NCBI RefSeq assembly: GCF_014202115.1
Contig: NZ_JACHFW010000008.1
Location: 1-64,000, forward strand
Source: Catenibacillus scindens
Lineage (GTDB): Bacteria; Bacillota; Clostridia; Lachnospirales; Lachnospiraceae
DNA length: 64,000 bases
Reading direction: 5' to 3'
Shown: piece by piece, positions 8,253-17,733 of the stretch
Numbering within the stretch: the first letter of the stretch is position 1
Layout: each line of letters begins with the position of its first letter
Position numbers and translations under genes: made by a program
The notes under the pieces: model-generated
Databases searched by the model: none
The model's input: the letters and a program-made list of their open reading frames with translations, nothing else
Told to the model about the DNA's origin: nothing

Positions 8253-8515
8253 TATTTCACACCTCCTGTATATTAACGGCCGGCGGGAATTGCCGCCCCC
8301 TTGGTCTTTTTATTAGAGGCATTATACAACAAGATTCTATCTTTTTTATATGCCAAAACCTTAAAAAGAACTGACAAAATTCCAACGCTTCCCCGTGTTT
8401 TGCCGTCATCCGGCATTTAGATATACATACTGGAAAAATAAGAGAAAAAAGGATATAATAACGCTAAAAATGTCCGCTTGTCTCGTTGCTCGCGGGAATA
8501 AAGGAGGAAAAACTT

Positions 8516-9418
8516 ATGAAAAAAATAGCTGTTATCGGTTCGATAAATATGGATATGACGGTCCAGACACAACGCCATCCCAAAGTCGGTGAAACTGTTG
8601 CCGGGCACCATCTTTCCTACATTCCCGGCGGCAAAGGCGCCAATCAGGCTGTGGCGGCAGCCAGACTTGGCGGCGACGTGACTATGTTTGGCTGTGTGGG
8701 CGATGATATTTTCTCCGGACGCCTGATAGACAATCTTGCAAAAAACAATGTGGACACCCGACACATCCGTTCTGTGTCAAAAACATCCTGCGGCATTGCC
8801 ATGATCACCGTCGCCCAAAAGGATAATACCATCATTGTCATCGCCGGCGCCAATCAATATGTAAGCCGGGAATATATTTCCCAGGAAAAAGAAAATATTT
8901 TACAGGCTGATATTATTCTCCTGCAAAATGAGATTCCTTTTGAAACTGTCGCTTACGCTGCGGATATGGCCTGGAAACATGGAAAGACAGTAATCTATAA
9001 TCCGGCGCCTTTTCTGCCGGTACCCCAGAACTTTATGAACAAGATTACCTATGTCACGCCAAACGAGCATGAGGCGGCCCTTCTTTACGGGGAAGATCAA
9101 TCCATTGAACAGATGTTAGAAAAAAGCAAAGGCAAAGCAATCATCACTCTGGGCGATCAGGGCGCCGCTGCCTGGATCAACGCAAGATCCGTCTTTATCC
9201 CGCCCCGTCCGGCAAATGTCACAGACACCACCGGAGCCGGAGATACTTTTAACGGAGCCCTCGCCTGCGGCCTCTCCCAGGGCCAGACTTTGGAGGAAGC
9301 CCTGCGCTTTGCCAATACGGCGGCCAGCCTGTCCACAGAAAAAATGGGAGCCCAGACCGGAATGCCGGACAGAGCCGCCGTTGCCCGTTGGATGCCTGCT
9401 CATGCACCAAAGATCTAG
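8516..9418 (+). CDS. rbsK: Ribokinase
   Basis: A 300-residue PfkB-family sugar kinase that phosphorylates ribose (or deoxyribose) at O5. Motifs: N-terminal IAVIGSINMDMT; the first PfkB signature GGKGANQAVAAARLGG (residues about 40-55); substrate-binding QNEIPFETV; NPAP; TPNEHEA; and the catalytic anion hole DTTGAGDTFNGAL with Asp as the base. ATG 8516 has an ideal AAAGGAGG site; the longer TTG frame from 8486 is not needed. A TATAAT lies at 8454-8459. It stands alone without rbs transporter genes, so its physiological sugar is not certain. Confidence 0.9.
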   Translation: MKKIAVIGSINMDMTVQTQRHPKVGETVAGHHLSYIPGGKGANQAVAAARLGGDVTMFGCVGDDIFSGRLIDNLAKNNVDTRHIRSVSKTSCGIAMITVAQKDNTIIVIAGANQYVSREYISQEKENILQADIILLQNEIPFETVAYAADMAWKHGKTVIYNPAPFLPVPQNFMNKITYVTPNEHEAALLYGEDQSIEQMLEKSKGKAIITLGDQGAAAWINARSVFIPPRPANVTDTTGAGDTFNGALACGLSQGQTLEEALRFANTAASLSTEKMGAQTGMPDRAAVARWMPAHAPKI

Positions 9419-9482
9419 TATACTGGCTCCGGCGGGAACTAAACACGTGCCGCCGGCACGCAGCGCGTCCAGACGTATTGCG

Positions 9483-9537
9483 AAAAAAAAGCTGCCTCTT
9501 AAAGCACTTTAAACCATGCTTTAAAAGACAGCTTTTT
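9483..9537. terminator. Bidirectional terminator between rbsK and pheT
   Basis: AAAAAGCTGCCTCTTAAAGC on the left pairs with GCTTTAAAAGACAGCTTTTT on the right, with A and T runs on both sides. The convergent rbsK and pheT genes end on either side. Confidence 0.75.
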
Positions 9538-9550
9538 ACTTTATCTCTGA

Positions 9551-11995
9551 TTATTGAGTTCTTAACTGGGCATTCAACTTTTTGCCGAGTTTTTTCATCA
9601 CCTGATTTGCCGCGTTTTCAATTTCCTGAGAAGTGAGCGTCTTTTCACCGGAACCGATAGTCAGACGGATCGTCACAGACTTCTTTCCTTCGGGAATCTG
9701 TTTGCCTCTGTACTCATCAACAAAATCCGCGTTTTTCACAAGAGCGCTGGCTTTCTTTTGACCCATGATAGCGTCATAAATATCGTTCCATACAGCTTCT
9801 GAATCAAAGAGCATGGAAATATCATATTCCACTTCCGGATACTCGGCAAGGTGGGTAAATTTGTTGGTTCTTGATTTCAACGGCTGCAATCTGGAAGCAT
9901 CCAGTTCAAAAAGCATGACGGAAAGATTTTTAATACCGCATTCCAGGGACACTTTCTTTGAGAGAAGGCCCATATCGCCAATCTTTTCATCGCCACGCCA
10001 GATATTTAACCACACCACATTGTCCGCCCACACAGGCTTCTCTTCTTTCTTAAATTCAAAACCTTCCATATGGGTGAAACGGGGCATATACTCTAGAACA
10101 CCCTTGGCTTCTCTGAACAGCTCTGTAATATTTTTCACGCTGCTGGCAAAGGCACCGCCGATATGTCTGCGCTGTTCCGGAAGGGATTCCGCCGGGTCAT
10201 ATGGGGTGCTGTAATTTTTATCAAAAAATACAAGCGCTTCTTCAAAAATAGAGAAGTCGTTAAAATAACGCTCATTTTTCACTACCGCCTCGCACAAATT
10301 TGGCAGCAGGGAGCAGCGGATATAGCTTAAATCCGGCGCCGGAGGAGTGGACAGCTTTAACACGCCCTCGGTGGTCTGTAAAACGGCGTTGACAAAGATA
10401 TCATTCATCCATGGATAGGTGTAAACTTCCTGCATACCACAGCGTCCGGCCAGATATTCTTTAATGTTGCGGATCAGATCCTGATCTTTCTGGTTAATGG
10501 CGTGGTCAAAAGACGTGGTAAATGCTGTGGGCTCAAAATTATCGTAGCCGTACATTCTCGCCACTTCTTCCATAACATCATCTTTGATGGAGATATCCCC
10601 GGTGGAACGCCATGCAGGTGCAATCACATGCATATTATCGCCGGCAATTTCAACTTCAAATCCGAGAAGCTCCAGCTTTTTGCGGATCACTTCATTAGGC
10701 AGAGTCTTTCCGATACGTTTCGCCAGCCAGGACAGGCTTACGTCAATTTCCGCTTTTTTCAGCGGTTTCACATAATTATCGCAAAATCCGGTGACTTTAA
10801 GTTCCGGGTAAAGCTCTTTAAAATATTTCATAGACAGGGCGAGGGCCTGATCACAACGCTCCGGATCCACAGCCTTTTCATACCTGGAGGAAGCCTCGGT
10901 GCGGGTATCATAGCGCAGCGCCGTTCTGCGGATACCGGTAGACTCAAAGTTGGCGACCTCAAGGATCACACGCTTTGTGTCCGGCAAAATGGAATCTTTT
11001 GCCCCGCCCATAACGCCGGCCAGGGCGACAGGGCCTTCCGAATCTGTGATCACAAGATCGTCGGGGCACAGTTCCAGTTCTTTTTCATTTAACAGCGTCA
11101 GCTTTTCCCCTGAAGCCGCATGTCTTACAACAATATGATCGGTAATATTGTCTGCGTCAAAGGCGTGGGTCGGGTTGCCTGTGGCAAGCATCACATAGTT
11201 TGTAATATCCACAAGGGCGTTGATGGGGCGCATACCTGCCTTCCAGATACGGTTCTGCATCATATATGGGGACGGTTTTACACCCACGCCGGACATTTCC
11301 ACGCCGATATACCGTGTACAGCGGTCCGGATCGTTAATTTCCACTTTAAAATCCGAAGCCACATCTGTTTTATAAGGATCAATGGTCACTAAAGGCAGAT
11401 CATATAAAGCGGCGATCTCCCGGGCAATACCATAGTGTCCCCACAGGTCGGGACGGTTGGTCATTGATTTATTGTCAATTTCAAGAATCACATCGTCCAT
11501 GTCCAAAGCCTTAGCCAGAGGTGTTCCCGCAGGCACATCAAAAGCGGACAGGTCAAGAATTTCAGCCTCCTGACTTGAAGGGAACAACTCTCCCAGGCCA
11601 ATCTCCTCGGAAGCGCAGATCATGCCGAAAGATTCAACCCCCCGCAGTTTGGAATTTTTAATGACAACCGGTTCGCCCTCGCCGTGCCAGCGGACAACGG
11701 CGCCGGGACAGGATACGGCCACTCTCATGCCTTCCTTCAGGTTAATGCCACCGCAGACAATGTCCTTGACCTCTCCACCGCCAATATCCACTTTGCACAC
11801 TCTCAGCTTATCCGCGTTTGGATGAGCCTCAATTTTTTCGATCACCCCTACAACCATATTGTCAAAACGGCGGGCAAGGTATTCCACATCCTCCACCTCA
11901 ACAGTTGACATGGTAAGGTCATAGGCCAGTTTTTTCAAATCAGTATCTTCAGGAATACTGACGTAATCTTTAATCCATGATAATGATAATTTCAT
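9551..11995 (-). CDS. pheT: Phenylalanine-tRNA ligase beta subunit
   Basis: An 814-residue subunit of the (alpha-beta)2 synthetase that charges tRNA-Phe. Order of domains: B1 start MKLSLSWIKDYV; tRNA-binding OB fold (about 40-150, with VVGVIEKIEAHPNADKLRVCKVD); B3/B4 editing domain (about 210-390, with LVDITNYVMLATGNPTHAFDAD); B5 (about 400-470); core domain; and a C-terminal anticodon-binding FDX-ACB domain (about 720-810, ending with the LTIGSGEKTLT region). The length is normal. It follows pheS by 16 bp and shares its T-box control. Confidence 0.96.
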   Translation of the reverse strand: MKLSLSWIKDYVSIPEDTDLKKLAYDLTMSTVEVEDVEYLARRFDNMVVGVIEKIEAHPNADKLRVCKVDIGGGEVKDIVCGGINLKEGMRVAVSCPGAVVRWHGEGEPVVIKNSKLRGVESFGMICASEEIGLGELFPSSQEAEILDLSAFDVPAGTPLAKALDMDDVILEIDNKSMTNRPDLWGHYGIAREIAALYDLPLVTIDPYKTDVASDFKVEINDPDRCTRYIGVEMSGVGVKPSPYMMQNRIWKAGMRPINALVDITNYVMLATGNPTHAFDADNITDHIVVRHAASGEKLTLLNEKELELCPDDLVITDSEGPVALAGVMGGAKDSILPDTKRVILEVANFESTGIRRTALRYDTRTEASSRYEKAVDPERCDQALALSMKYFKELYPELKVTGFCDNYVKPLKKAEIDVSLSWLAKRIGKTLPNEVIRKKLELLGFEVEIAGDNMHVIAPAWRSTGDISIKDDVMEEVARMYGYDNFEPTAFTTSFDHAINQKDQDLIRNIKEYLAGRCGMQEVYTYPWMNDIFVNAVLQTTEGVLKLSTPPAPDLSYIRCSLLPNLCEAVVKNERYFNDFSIFEEALVFFDKNYSTPYDPAESLPEQRRHIGGAFASSVKNITELFREAKGVLEYMPRFTHMEGFEFKKEEKPVWADNVVWLNIWRGDEKIGDMGLLSKKVSLECGIKNLSVMLFELDASRLQPLKSRTNKFTHLAEYPEVEYDISMLFDSEAVWNDIYDAIMGQKKASALVKNADFVDEYRGKQIPEGKKSVTIRLTIGSGEKTLTSQEIENAANQVMKKLGKKLNAQLRTQ

Positions 11996-12011
11996 TTCAA
12001 ACTTCCTCCCC

Positions 12012-13049
12012 TTATCTGAACTGTTTCAGGAATCTGAGATCCGCGCTGTGGAACAGCCGCACATCGTCAACACCGTAGCGCATCATAACCAGACGGTCCA
12101 GGCCAATATTTACATAAAAGCCGGTATATTCATCCGGATCCAGTCCTGCAGCCCGCAGTACATTGGGGTGGGGTGAACCGCCGGGCATAACCTCGATCCA
12201 GCCTACATGCTTGCAAACACTGCATCCTTTGCCGCCGCATACCTGGCATTCCATATCAATCTCAAAGCCCGGCTCAACAAAGGGGAAGAAACCGGAACGC
12301 ATTCTTACAGCCACATCGGTTCCGAAAACCTTGCTTAAAATACTTTTGATCATAACAATACCGGAAGTAAAGGTAATGTCTTTGTCAACGATCAGCGCCT
12401 CATACTGGAAAAAGGCTCGCTCATGGTGAGCGTCGGTTGTCTCATTGCGGTATACGCGGCCTGGATATACAAAACGGTAGGGCGGCTTGTGTGTCTGCAT
12501 ATAGCGGACACTCTCGCCAGTGAGATGGGGACGCAGACAGAGCTTTTCATTGGTACTGCCGCTGTCATGGCCTTCCAGCCAGTAAGTATCCATGCTCTCC
12601 CGGGCCGGATGGTTAGGCGGGAAATTCAGCTTATCAAAAGCGTACAGCTCACTGGTAATCTCGTTTCCGGAAAAAATTTCAAATCCCATGGAACGGAAAG
12701 TATCATTTAAATCGTAGCACATCTGTGTTATGGGATGAAGGGCTCCCTTTGACGGCATAATACCTGGAACAGAACAGTCAAAATCCGGGGATACCTGTGA
12801 AGCTTTAAGTTTCAGATCCATACGCTTTGCGTCAATCTGCTCTTTCACCTGATTTTTAGCCTGGTTCAGCAATTTTCCCATTTCCGGGCGAAGGGCCGGA
12901 TCAACTGTGGGAAGTTCTTTCATCAGTAAGCTTAAAGAACCCTGCTTGCCGATATAAGCGTTTTTTACGCTCTGCAGTTCGCTCTCACTGGCTGCTGAGG
13001 CGATTTTTGCGTTTGCTTCCGATAAAATTTCAGCGATTTTATCCTTCAT
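12012..13049 (-). CDS. pheS: Phenylalanine-tRNA ligase alpha subunit
   Basis: A 345-residue catalytic subunit of class IIc. The N-terminal coiled coil (about 1-85) is followed by the class II core. Visible motifs: motif 2 region FVYPGRVYRNETTDAHHERAFFQYE, a Cys-rich ECQVCGGKGCSVCK insertion typical of many clostridial PheS, and motif 3 region GLDRLVMMRYGVDDVR. ATG 13049 (MKDKIAEIL) has an AAGGAG site; the longer frame to 13142 runs into the T-box terminator and is not real. Expression is controlled by the T-box leader. Confidence 0.96.
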   Translation of the reverse strand: MKDKIAEILSEANAKIASAASESELQSVKNAYIGKQGSLSLLMKELPTVDPALRPEMGKLLNQAKNQVKEQIDAKRMDLKLKASQVSPDFDCSVPGIMPSKGALHPITQMCYDLNDTFRSMGFEIFSGNEITSELYAFDKLNFPPNHPARESMDTYWLEGHDSGSTNEKLCLRPHLTGESVRYMQTHKPPYRFVYPGRVYRNETTDAHHERAFFQYEALIVDKDITFTSGIVMIKSILSKVFGTDVAVRMRSGFFPFVEPGFEIDMECQVCGGKGCSVCKHVGWIEVMPGGSPHPNVLRAAGLDPDEYTGFYVNIGLDRLVMMRYGVDDVRLFHSADLRFLKQFR

Positions 13050-13138
13050 TGCGATTCTCCTTTTTTCATTTATTACCGCGGCAGTGCGATCCTGCGCGGA
13101 GCGTTTTTTATGTCGCAGGAAACGCCGTTTTCTGTGAC

Positions 13139-13402
13139 ACAAAAAAACACCGCCCTGCCAAAAAACAAGGGACGATGTTCATCGCGGTACCACCCTATTT
13201 CAGAGTATTTTATACTCTGCACTCATTTTACGTGCTTTACTGCCGCACTGGCATCCGGCTTAACGCGGCTCCCGCTTTTCGCCGGAAGGCTCCCATACTG
13301 AAACTTCCAGAAGGCTCGTGTGAAATGCTTTCAGCCGGTGACATCTCATCTCTGTCTCACTACATCTCCTGTACTCACATATGTTCATAGCCACAAATCG
13401 TT
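13139..13402 (-). promoter_or_regulatory. T-box leader of pheST
   Basis: The minus strand carries the T-box core AGGGTGGTACCGCG (13183-13196), followed by a terminator hairpin (CGTCCCT ... AGGGCGG) with a T run at 13139-13145. Upstream is the long structured stem I region. Uncharged tRNA pairs with the T-box bulge and lets transcription continue into pheS. The specifier should be a Phe codon (UUC or UUU), but I could not place the specifier loop with confidence. Confidence 0.9.
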
Positions 13403-13405
13403 TTG

Positions 13406-13434
13406 ATTCTAACACTTATCAGAATATTTGTCAA
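13406..13434 (-). promoter_or_regulatory. Sigma-A promoter of the T-box pheST operon
   Basis: Minus strand: -35 TTGACA (13429-13434), a 17-bp spacer and -10 TAGAAT (13406-13411), immediately upstream of the T-box leader. Confidence 0.8.
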
Positions 13435-13473
13435 TGACACCCGTGATAAAATCGCCGTTTTTCAGTCCCAAAA

Positions 13474-13508
13474 ACACCTGACCGCCCTCAAAGCCGCGGC
13501 CGGGTCAG
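13474..13508 (-). terminator. Terminator overlapping the fructokinase stop codon
   Basis: On the minus strand CTGACC (13503-13508) and GGTCAG (13478-13483) close a GC-rich stem-loop, followed by GTGTTTTT. The stem includes the TGA stop of the fructokinase gene. Confidence 0.6.
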
Positions 13509-14470
13509 TAAGCCCCGCCCGCCAGCTTTTCAATATCCTCCGGAAAAGGCATCACTCTCAGCGCGCCCTTGCGGGTTGTGATCAAAGAGGCTCCGGCATT
13601 GGCAAAGATAAGCATCCGTTGAAGATCTTCCATATCCAATGCTTCCAGGCCGTGGCCGCAGATATAGTGAAGGACGCATCCGCAGAAGGTATCGCCGGCC
13701 CCGGTTGTATCCACCGTATTATCCTGAAGAAACGGGGCTGCCTGGACCATCATTCCCCGGTAATAAGCTCTGCTCCCCTCTTTTCCCATAGACACCAGGA
13801 TCAGAGGAATGGAAAACCGCTCATTGATCCACGCCACACCCTCTGTATAATCCTCTTTTCCGGTCAGCCATTGGATCTCATTGTCAGAGATCTTCAGAAT
13901 ATGGCAGTGTTCCAGGCCATAGAGGACCTGCTTTCTGGCTTCATCCAGGCTGTCCCACAAAGGCGGGCGCAGATTCGGATCAAAAGAAAGAACGCATCCC
14001 GCGTCTTCGGCGATCCTGACAGCTTTTTTTGTAGCTCTGCGCACGCCTTCATGGGTCATAGACAGGGTGCCAAAATGGAAAATCCGGGAATTTTTCACAA
14101 CATCTTCCGGAATCTCATCTTCCGTGAGCATCATATCCGCCCCAGGGCTTCGATAGAAGGAGAAATCCCGATCCCCGTCGGGAAAAGTATGAACCATAGC
14201 CAGAGTCGTATGGACATCTTTATCCATGCGAAGACAGGATGAATCAATACCCGCTTCTTCAATAGCTGATTTTAGCTGTTCCCCGAAAAAGTCCCGTCCA
14301 ACTTTCCCAATGAACGCCGTACTGTGCCCCAGTTTTGCCAGCATGGCCAGGACATTGCAGGGCGCCCCTCCAGGGTTTGCCTCAAACAGAGGATTACCCT
14401 GGCCGCTGACGCCGTTTTCCGTAAAATCAATGAGAAGTTCACCAAGAGCTGTCACATCATATGTTTTCAT
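13505..14470 (-). CDS. scrK: Fructokinase (PfkB family)
   Basis: A 321-residue sugar kinase that phosphorylates fructose released by the neighbouring GH32 enzyme. The N-terminus DVTALGELLIDFTENG is typical of fructokinases. PfkB signature 1 is NPGGAPCNVLAMLAKLGH (about 32-50) and signature 2 is DTTGAGDTFCGCVLH (about 255-270) with the catalytic Asp. It is the last gene of the operon permease-permease-binding protein-GH32-kinase, 25 bp after GH32. Cytoplasmic. Confidence 0.9.
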   Translation of the reverse strand: MKTYDVTALGELLIDFTENGVSGQGNPLFEANPGGAPCNVLAMLAKLGHSTAFIGKVGRDFFGEQLKSAIEEAGIDSSCLRMDKDVHTTLAMVHTFPDGDRDFSFYRSPGADMMLTEDEIPEDVVKNSRIFHFGTLSMTHEGVRRATKKAVRIAEDAGCVLSFDPNLRPPLWDSLDEARKQVLYGLEHCHILKISDNEIQWLTGKEDYTEGVAWINERFSIPLILVSMGKEGSRAYYRGMMVQAAPFLQDNTVDTTGAGDTFCGCVLHYICGHGLEALDMEDLQRMLIFANAGASLITTRKGALRVMPFPEDIEKLAGGAY

Positions 14471-14495
14471 AGATCATTTCCCTTTCTCAGATATT

Positions 14496-15980
14496 TTATA
14501 TAAGGTCATATTTCACGACATCCATCGTCACCTTTCCATCAGCAAAAAAAGAAATCCCGTCCGCCAACGGATCTGTATACATAATTGCCGTCATGACCTG
14601 TTCCCCGTCATTAATAAAAACTTCCACGCTGAACCGGTCAAGGATCATTCTCAGTTTTAGTTCACCATTTTTACTGTTTACAAGGCTTCTGCGCTGATGA
14701 ATGATCGCTCTGCGGGATCCGGAAAACTTTCTGTCCACCTTCAGCACAGACTCATGAGGGCGAAAACTTAAAGCGGTCTGATACTGGTCATTCTGGGCAA
14801 AACGCACAGCAAATTTCTGATACACAGAATCCGGGCTGCCTGATCTTATGGACAATTCCATATCAATTGTCCTTCCCTGTATTCCATCCAGAGTGATCAC
14901 ATCCGAAAAAGTGATATCATGATAAGCCACTTTATTGGCACGCATACTTTCCAGTTCTCTTACCGGCTGCTGGAACAGCCGGCCATCTCTGATCGAAAGT
15001 TCCCTGGGAATGCTCATCTGCCCCAGCCACTTCTCCTCCGGAGACCTCAGGCTGCAGGTATCCCAGTTCTGCATCCATCCGATCATTACTCTTCGACCAT
15101 CAGGCGTAAGGGTTGTCTGGGAGGCATAAAAATCAATACCGTAATCAATAGCCTGGTTATGGTGTTCCGCAAACGTTCCGGTCTCCCCATCATAATCGCC
15201 GATAAGGCACAGCGTCCCATTACCGTTATGGTACTCAAAGCCTTCCGGCAGCATATCCTGAGGGCTGGTTAAGAGTACCCATTTCCCGTCCAGCAGAAAA
15301 AAGTCAGGGCACTCCCACATCAGTCCGAACCGGCCGCGGTTAGCGTCAAGGACGCTCTTAAATTTCCAGTCAAATCCGTCAGGGCTTGTAAACAGCAAAA
15401 TCTGCCCGGTGCCATCGGCTGCCCGGTTGGCCACCACACAGCTATAGGTGCCATCCCCGTTACTCCATATTTTCGGGTCACGAAAATCATGGACACTGCT
15501 TCCCTCTGGAAGATCTGTTTTGTCCAGCACCGGGTTGGCCTCATACTTTTCATAATCCATGCCGTCGCCTACTGCCACGCACTGCGTCTGTATATCCCGG
15601 TATTCGCCGTCATCCTGCCGTTGCCGGACCACGCCGGTATACATGAGCAGATGTCTGCCATCCGGAAGCGCCACAGCACTCCCGGAAAAGCACCCGTCTC
15701 TGTCATAAGCCTCATCGGGAGCCATAGCCGCTGGAAGATACTCCCAGTGGAGAAGATCCTGACTCACCGCATGGCCCCAGTGCATAGGACCCCATTTTGA
15801 CTCATAGGGATTATACTGATAAAAAAGATGATATTTCCCGTTATAAAAGGAAAACCCATTGGGATCATTCATCCAGCCTGTACGGGTGGATAAATGAAAT
15901 TCCGGCCGTTCCTCTTTCCTGATCATTTTTTCGGAGGCTTCCTCATATCTTCTTGCTTCACGGAGTGTCTGGCTTGTCAT
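14496..15980 (-). CDS. GH32 beta-fructosidase (sucrose / fructo-oligosaccharide hydrolase)
   Basis: A 494-residue glycoside hydrolase of family 32 with no signal peptide, so cytoplasmic. The catalytic triad motifs are visible: WMNDPNG (nucleophile Asp, about 37-43), FRDPK (transition-state Asp) and ECPD (acid/base Glu). The five-bladed propeller is followed by a C-terminal beta-sandwich ending DGKVTMDVVKYDLI. Since uptake is by an ABC system, the substrate is unphosphorylated sucrose or short fructans, although sequence alone does not separate it from sucrose-6-phosphate hydrolase. The ribosome site is AAAGGAAG. Confidence 0.9.
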   Translation of the reverse strand: MTSQTLREARRYEEASEKMIRKEERPEFHLSTRTGWMNDPNGFSFYNGKYHLFYQYNPYESKWGPMHWGHAVSQDLLHWEYLPAAMAPDEAYDRDGCFSGSAVALPDGRHLLMYTGVVRQRQDDGEYRDIQTQCVAVGDGMDYEKYEANPVLDKTDLPEGSSVHDFRDPKIWSNGDGTYSCVVANRAADGTGQILLFTSPDGFDWKFKSVLDANRGRFGLMWECPDFFLLDGKWVLLTSPQDMLPEGFEYHNGNGTLCLIGDYDGETGTFAEHHNQAIDYGIDFYASQTTLTPDGRRVMIGWMQNWDTCSLRSPEEKWLGQMSIPRELSIRDGRLFQQPVRELESMRANKVAYHDITFSDVITLDGIQGRTIDMELSIRSGSPDSVYQKFAVRFAQNDQYQTALSFRPHESVLKVDRKFSGSRRAIIHQRRSLVNSKNGELKLRMILDRFSVEVFINDGEQVMTAIMYTDPLADGISFFADGKVTMDVVKYDLI

Positions 15981-16010
15981 ATTTTATCGCTTCCTTTCAC
16001 TGATTTTTCT

Positions 16011-17720
16011 TTAATTTTCCAAAGCAGTCGTGTCCGCGTTTTCTTCACCCTGACCGGACAGCGACGCCTGATACTGGTCAAAATATTTCTGCTTAATCCC
16101 GAGATACTCTGAGAGTCCATAATCTTCCATTTTCTGGAGATAGGAATCCCACTCTTCATCAATGCCGCCATTTAAAATCCAGTCTGCTTTCTTCTGCTCA
16201 GCGTATTTTTTGATATCCGTGTCAAGCTGTGACACTCTGTTCGTATCGTCAATACTCATAAATACATTTGGATAGACATATTGACTGTTCATATCTTCAA
16301 GGTAAGTCTCATGCATATTGTCCAGACGCCACTTGGCATCAGCCGGCTGGGTAACGTAGACATCGTAATATTCGTTCAGCACAGCCAGAGGGCCATTAAC
16401 TGACTGAGCCTGCCGTACTTCTACAGGGGAAGCGTCGCCCAGATCCAGATGTTTTAACATTCCCCCGCCTTCCGCGTTGGTACTCAGTTCAAAAATGTTA
16501 TCGGCGTCTTCTTCCCCGTAGGTCCCCCAGTTATTTTGTACCGACTGAAGGGGCGCGTACATCTGATCGATCCAGGCCGCGGCCAGAGCCGTATCCCGGC
16601 AGCTTGTGGTCAGCACGCATCTTCCGCGGTCAAAGCCGCTGGTCTCGCTGCCGTTTTGCCGTGTAATATTCACAAGGCCATCCGGCCCGGCCAGGGCCGG
16701 AAGCATGACATAATCCTCATAATTGTCAATGTTGGCAATGTCCCATGTAAAACACAGCCCGTATCTGTGATTTTTTCCTTTGGCCACATAGGTGGACCAT
16801 TCCTGGGTAAATGCCTCCGGGTCTACAAGATCCTGCTCCACAAGGGAATGAAGCCACTTGATCCCCTCTTTGTAACCTTCCTGGACTGTGGTATAGATCA
16901 CTTCACCTTCATCCGTCACGGCGAAATGATCTCCTGTATCCCCGTAACCTTCCCCAAAACCATTGATCAATATTGCCGGGTCCTGGTCACCGTTGTTGAT
17001 GATAAACGACATGGGGATCACATCCCCCTCAATATTAAATTCAGTCTCAATGGCATCCGCGTTATCCCGGAAGGCGATAAGGACCTGCTCCAGCTCATCA
17101 GTCGTTTCAGGTACCTCAAGTCCGAGGAAATCCAGCCACTTTTTGTTAATATAAGGGATATTGCCAATAGCCTGTATCGCCTCTTTTCCTTCGCCGAGCT
17201 GTTCTATCCACGGGAAGGCGTAAATATGTCCGTCCGGGGCCGTACACATAGTCCTGTACTCCGGATATTTCTCAAATACTGCCTGGAGATTGGGCATATA
17301 TTTATCAATAAGGTTTTCCAGAGGAATTATGATTCCCTGCTTCGCGTACCTGAGCAGATCATAGTTGCTCATCCCCGCCGTAAAAAGCCCGTCCGGAAGA
17401 TTTCCAAACTGAGCCAGGGCAAGATTTTTCTTATCGGCAAACTGATCCTCCACAAAACAGGTCCAGTCAATATGGACATTCGTCTGTTCCTCCAGTCTCT
17501 GGAAAATCAGTTTCTCATTAGGATCCTGTGTGGTCGTCGCCGGAGCGCTTGTAATAAAGGACAGCTCTTTTGTCTCCGCCAACGGAAATGCGACCTCCTC
17601 TATCGGTGTATCCGGATCAATCTCCGCCACCTGGGCGCCTCTTCCGCCGCACCCCGCGGCAGAAAAAGCAAATATCATTGCCAGCCCCAATCCTGTCAGT
17701 CTCTTTATTTTTCTGTTCAT
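16011..17720 (-). CDS. Extracellular sugar-binding lipoprotein (LplA-like)
   Basis: A 569-residue family 1 solute-binding protein. The signal peptide ends in a lipobox, SAAGC, with the lipid Cys at about residue 24, so the protein is anchored outside the membrane. The mature protein has the features of LplA-like large binding proteins paired with LplB/LplC permeases: an N-terminal DPDTPIEEVAFPL segment and an aromatic-rich binding lobe. ATG 17720 has GGAAGGTG at good spacing; the GTG at 17729 lies inside that site. The GH32 and fructokinase neighbours point to sucrose or fructo-oligosaccharide. It lies 4 bp or so after the second permease. Confidence 0.88.
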   Translation of the reverse strand: MNRKIKRLTGLGLAMIFAFSAAGCGGRGAQVAEIDPDTPIEEVAFPLAETKELSFITSAPATTTQDPNEKLIFQRLEEQTNVHIDWTCFVEDQFADKKNLALAQFGNLPDGLFTAGMSNYDLLRYAKQGIIIPLENLIDKYMPNLQAVFEKYPEYRTMCTAPDGHIYAFPWIEQLGEGKEAIQAIGNIPYINKKWLDFLGLEVPETTDELEQVLIAFRDNADAIETEFNIEGDVIPMSFIINNGDQDPAILINGFGEGYGDTGDHFAVTDEGEVIYTTVQEGYKEGIKWLHSLVEQDLVDPEAFTQEWSTYVAKGKNHRYGLCFTWDIANIDNYEDYVMLPALAGPDGLVNITRQNGSETSGFDRGRCVLTTSCRDTALAAAWIDQMYAPLQSVQNNWGTYGEEDADNIFELSTNAEGGGMLKHLDLGDASPVEVRQAQSVNGPLAVLNEYYDVYVTQPADAKWRLDNMHETYLEDMNSQYVYPNVFMSIDDTNRVSQLDTDIKKYAEQKKADWILNGGIDEEWDSYLQKMEDYGLSEYLGIKQKYFDQYQASLSGQGEENADTTALEN

Positions 17721-17733
17721 TCTTTTCACCTTC

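Noticed and set aside
13050-13142. N-terminal extension of pheS
   Set aside because: The extra codons lie within the T-box terminator, and AAGGAG precedes ATG 13049.
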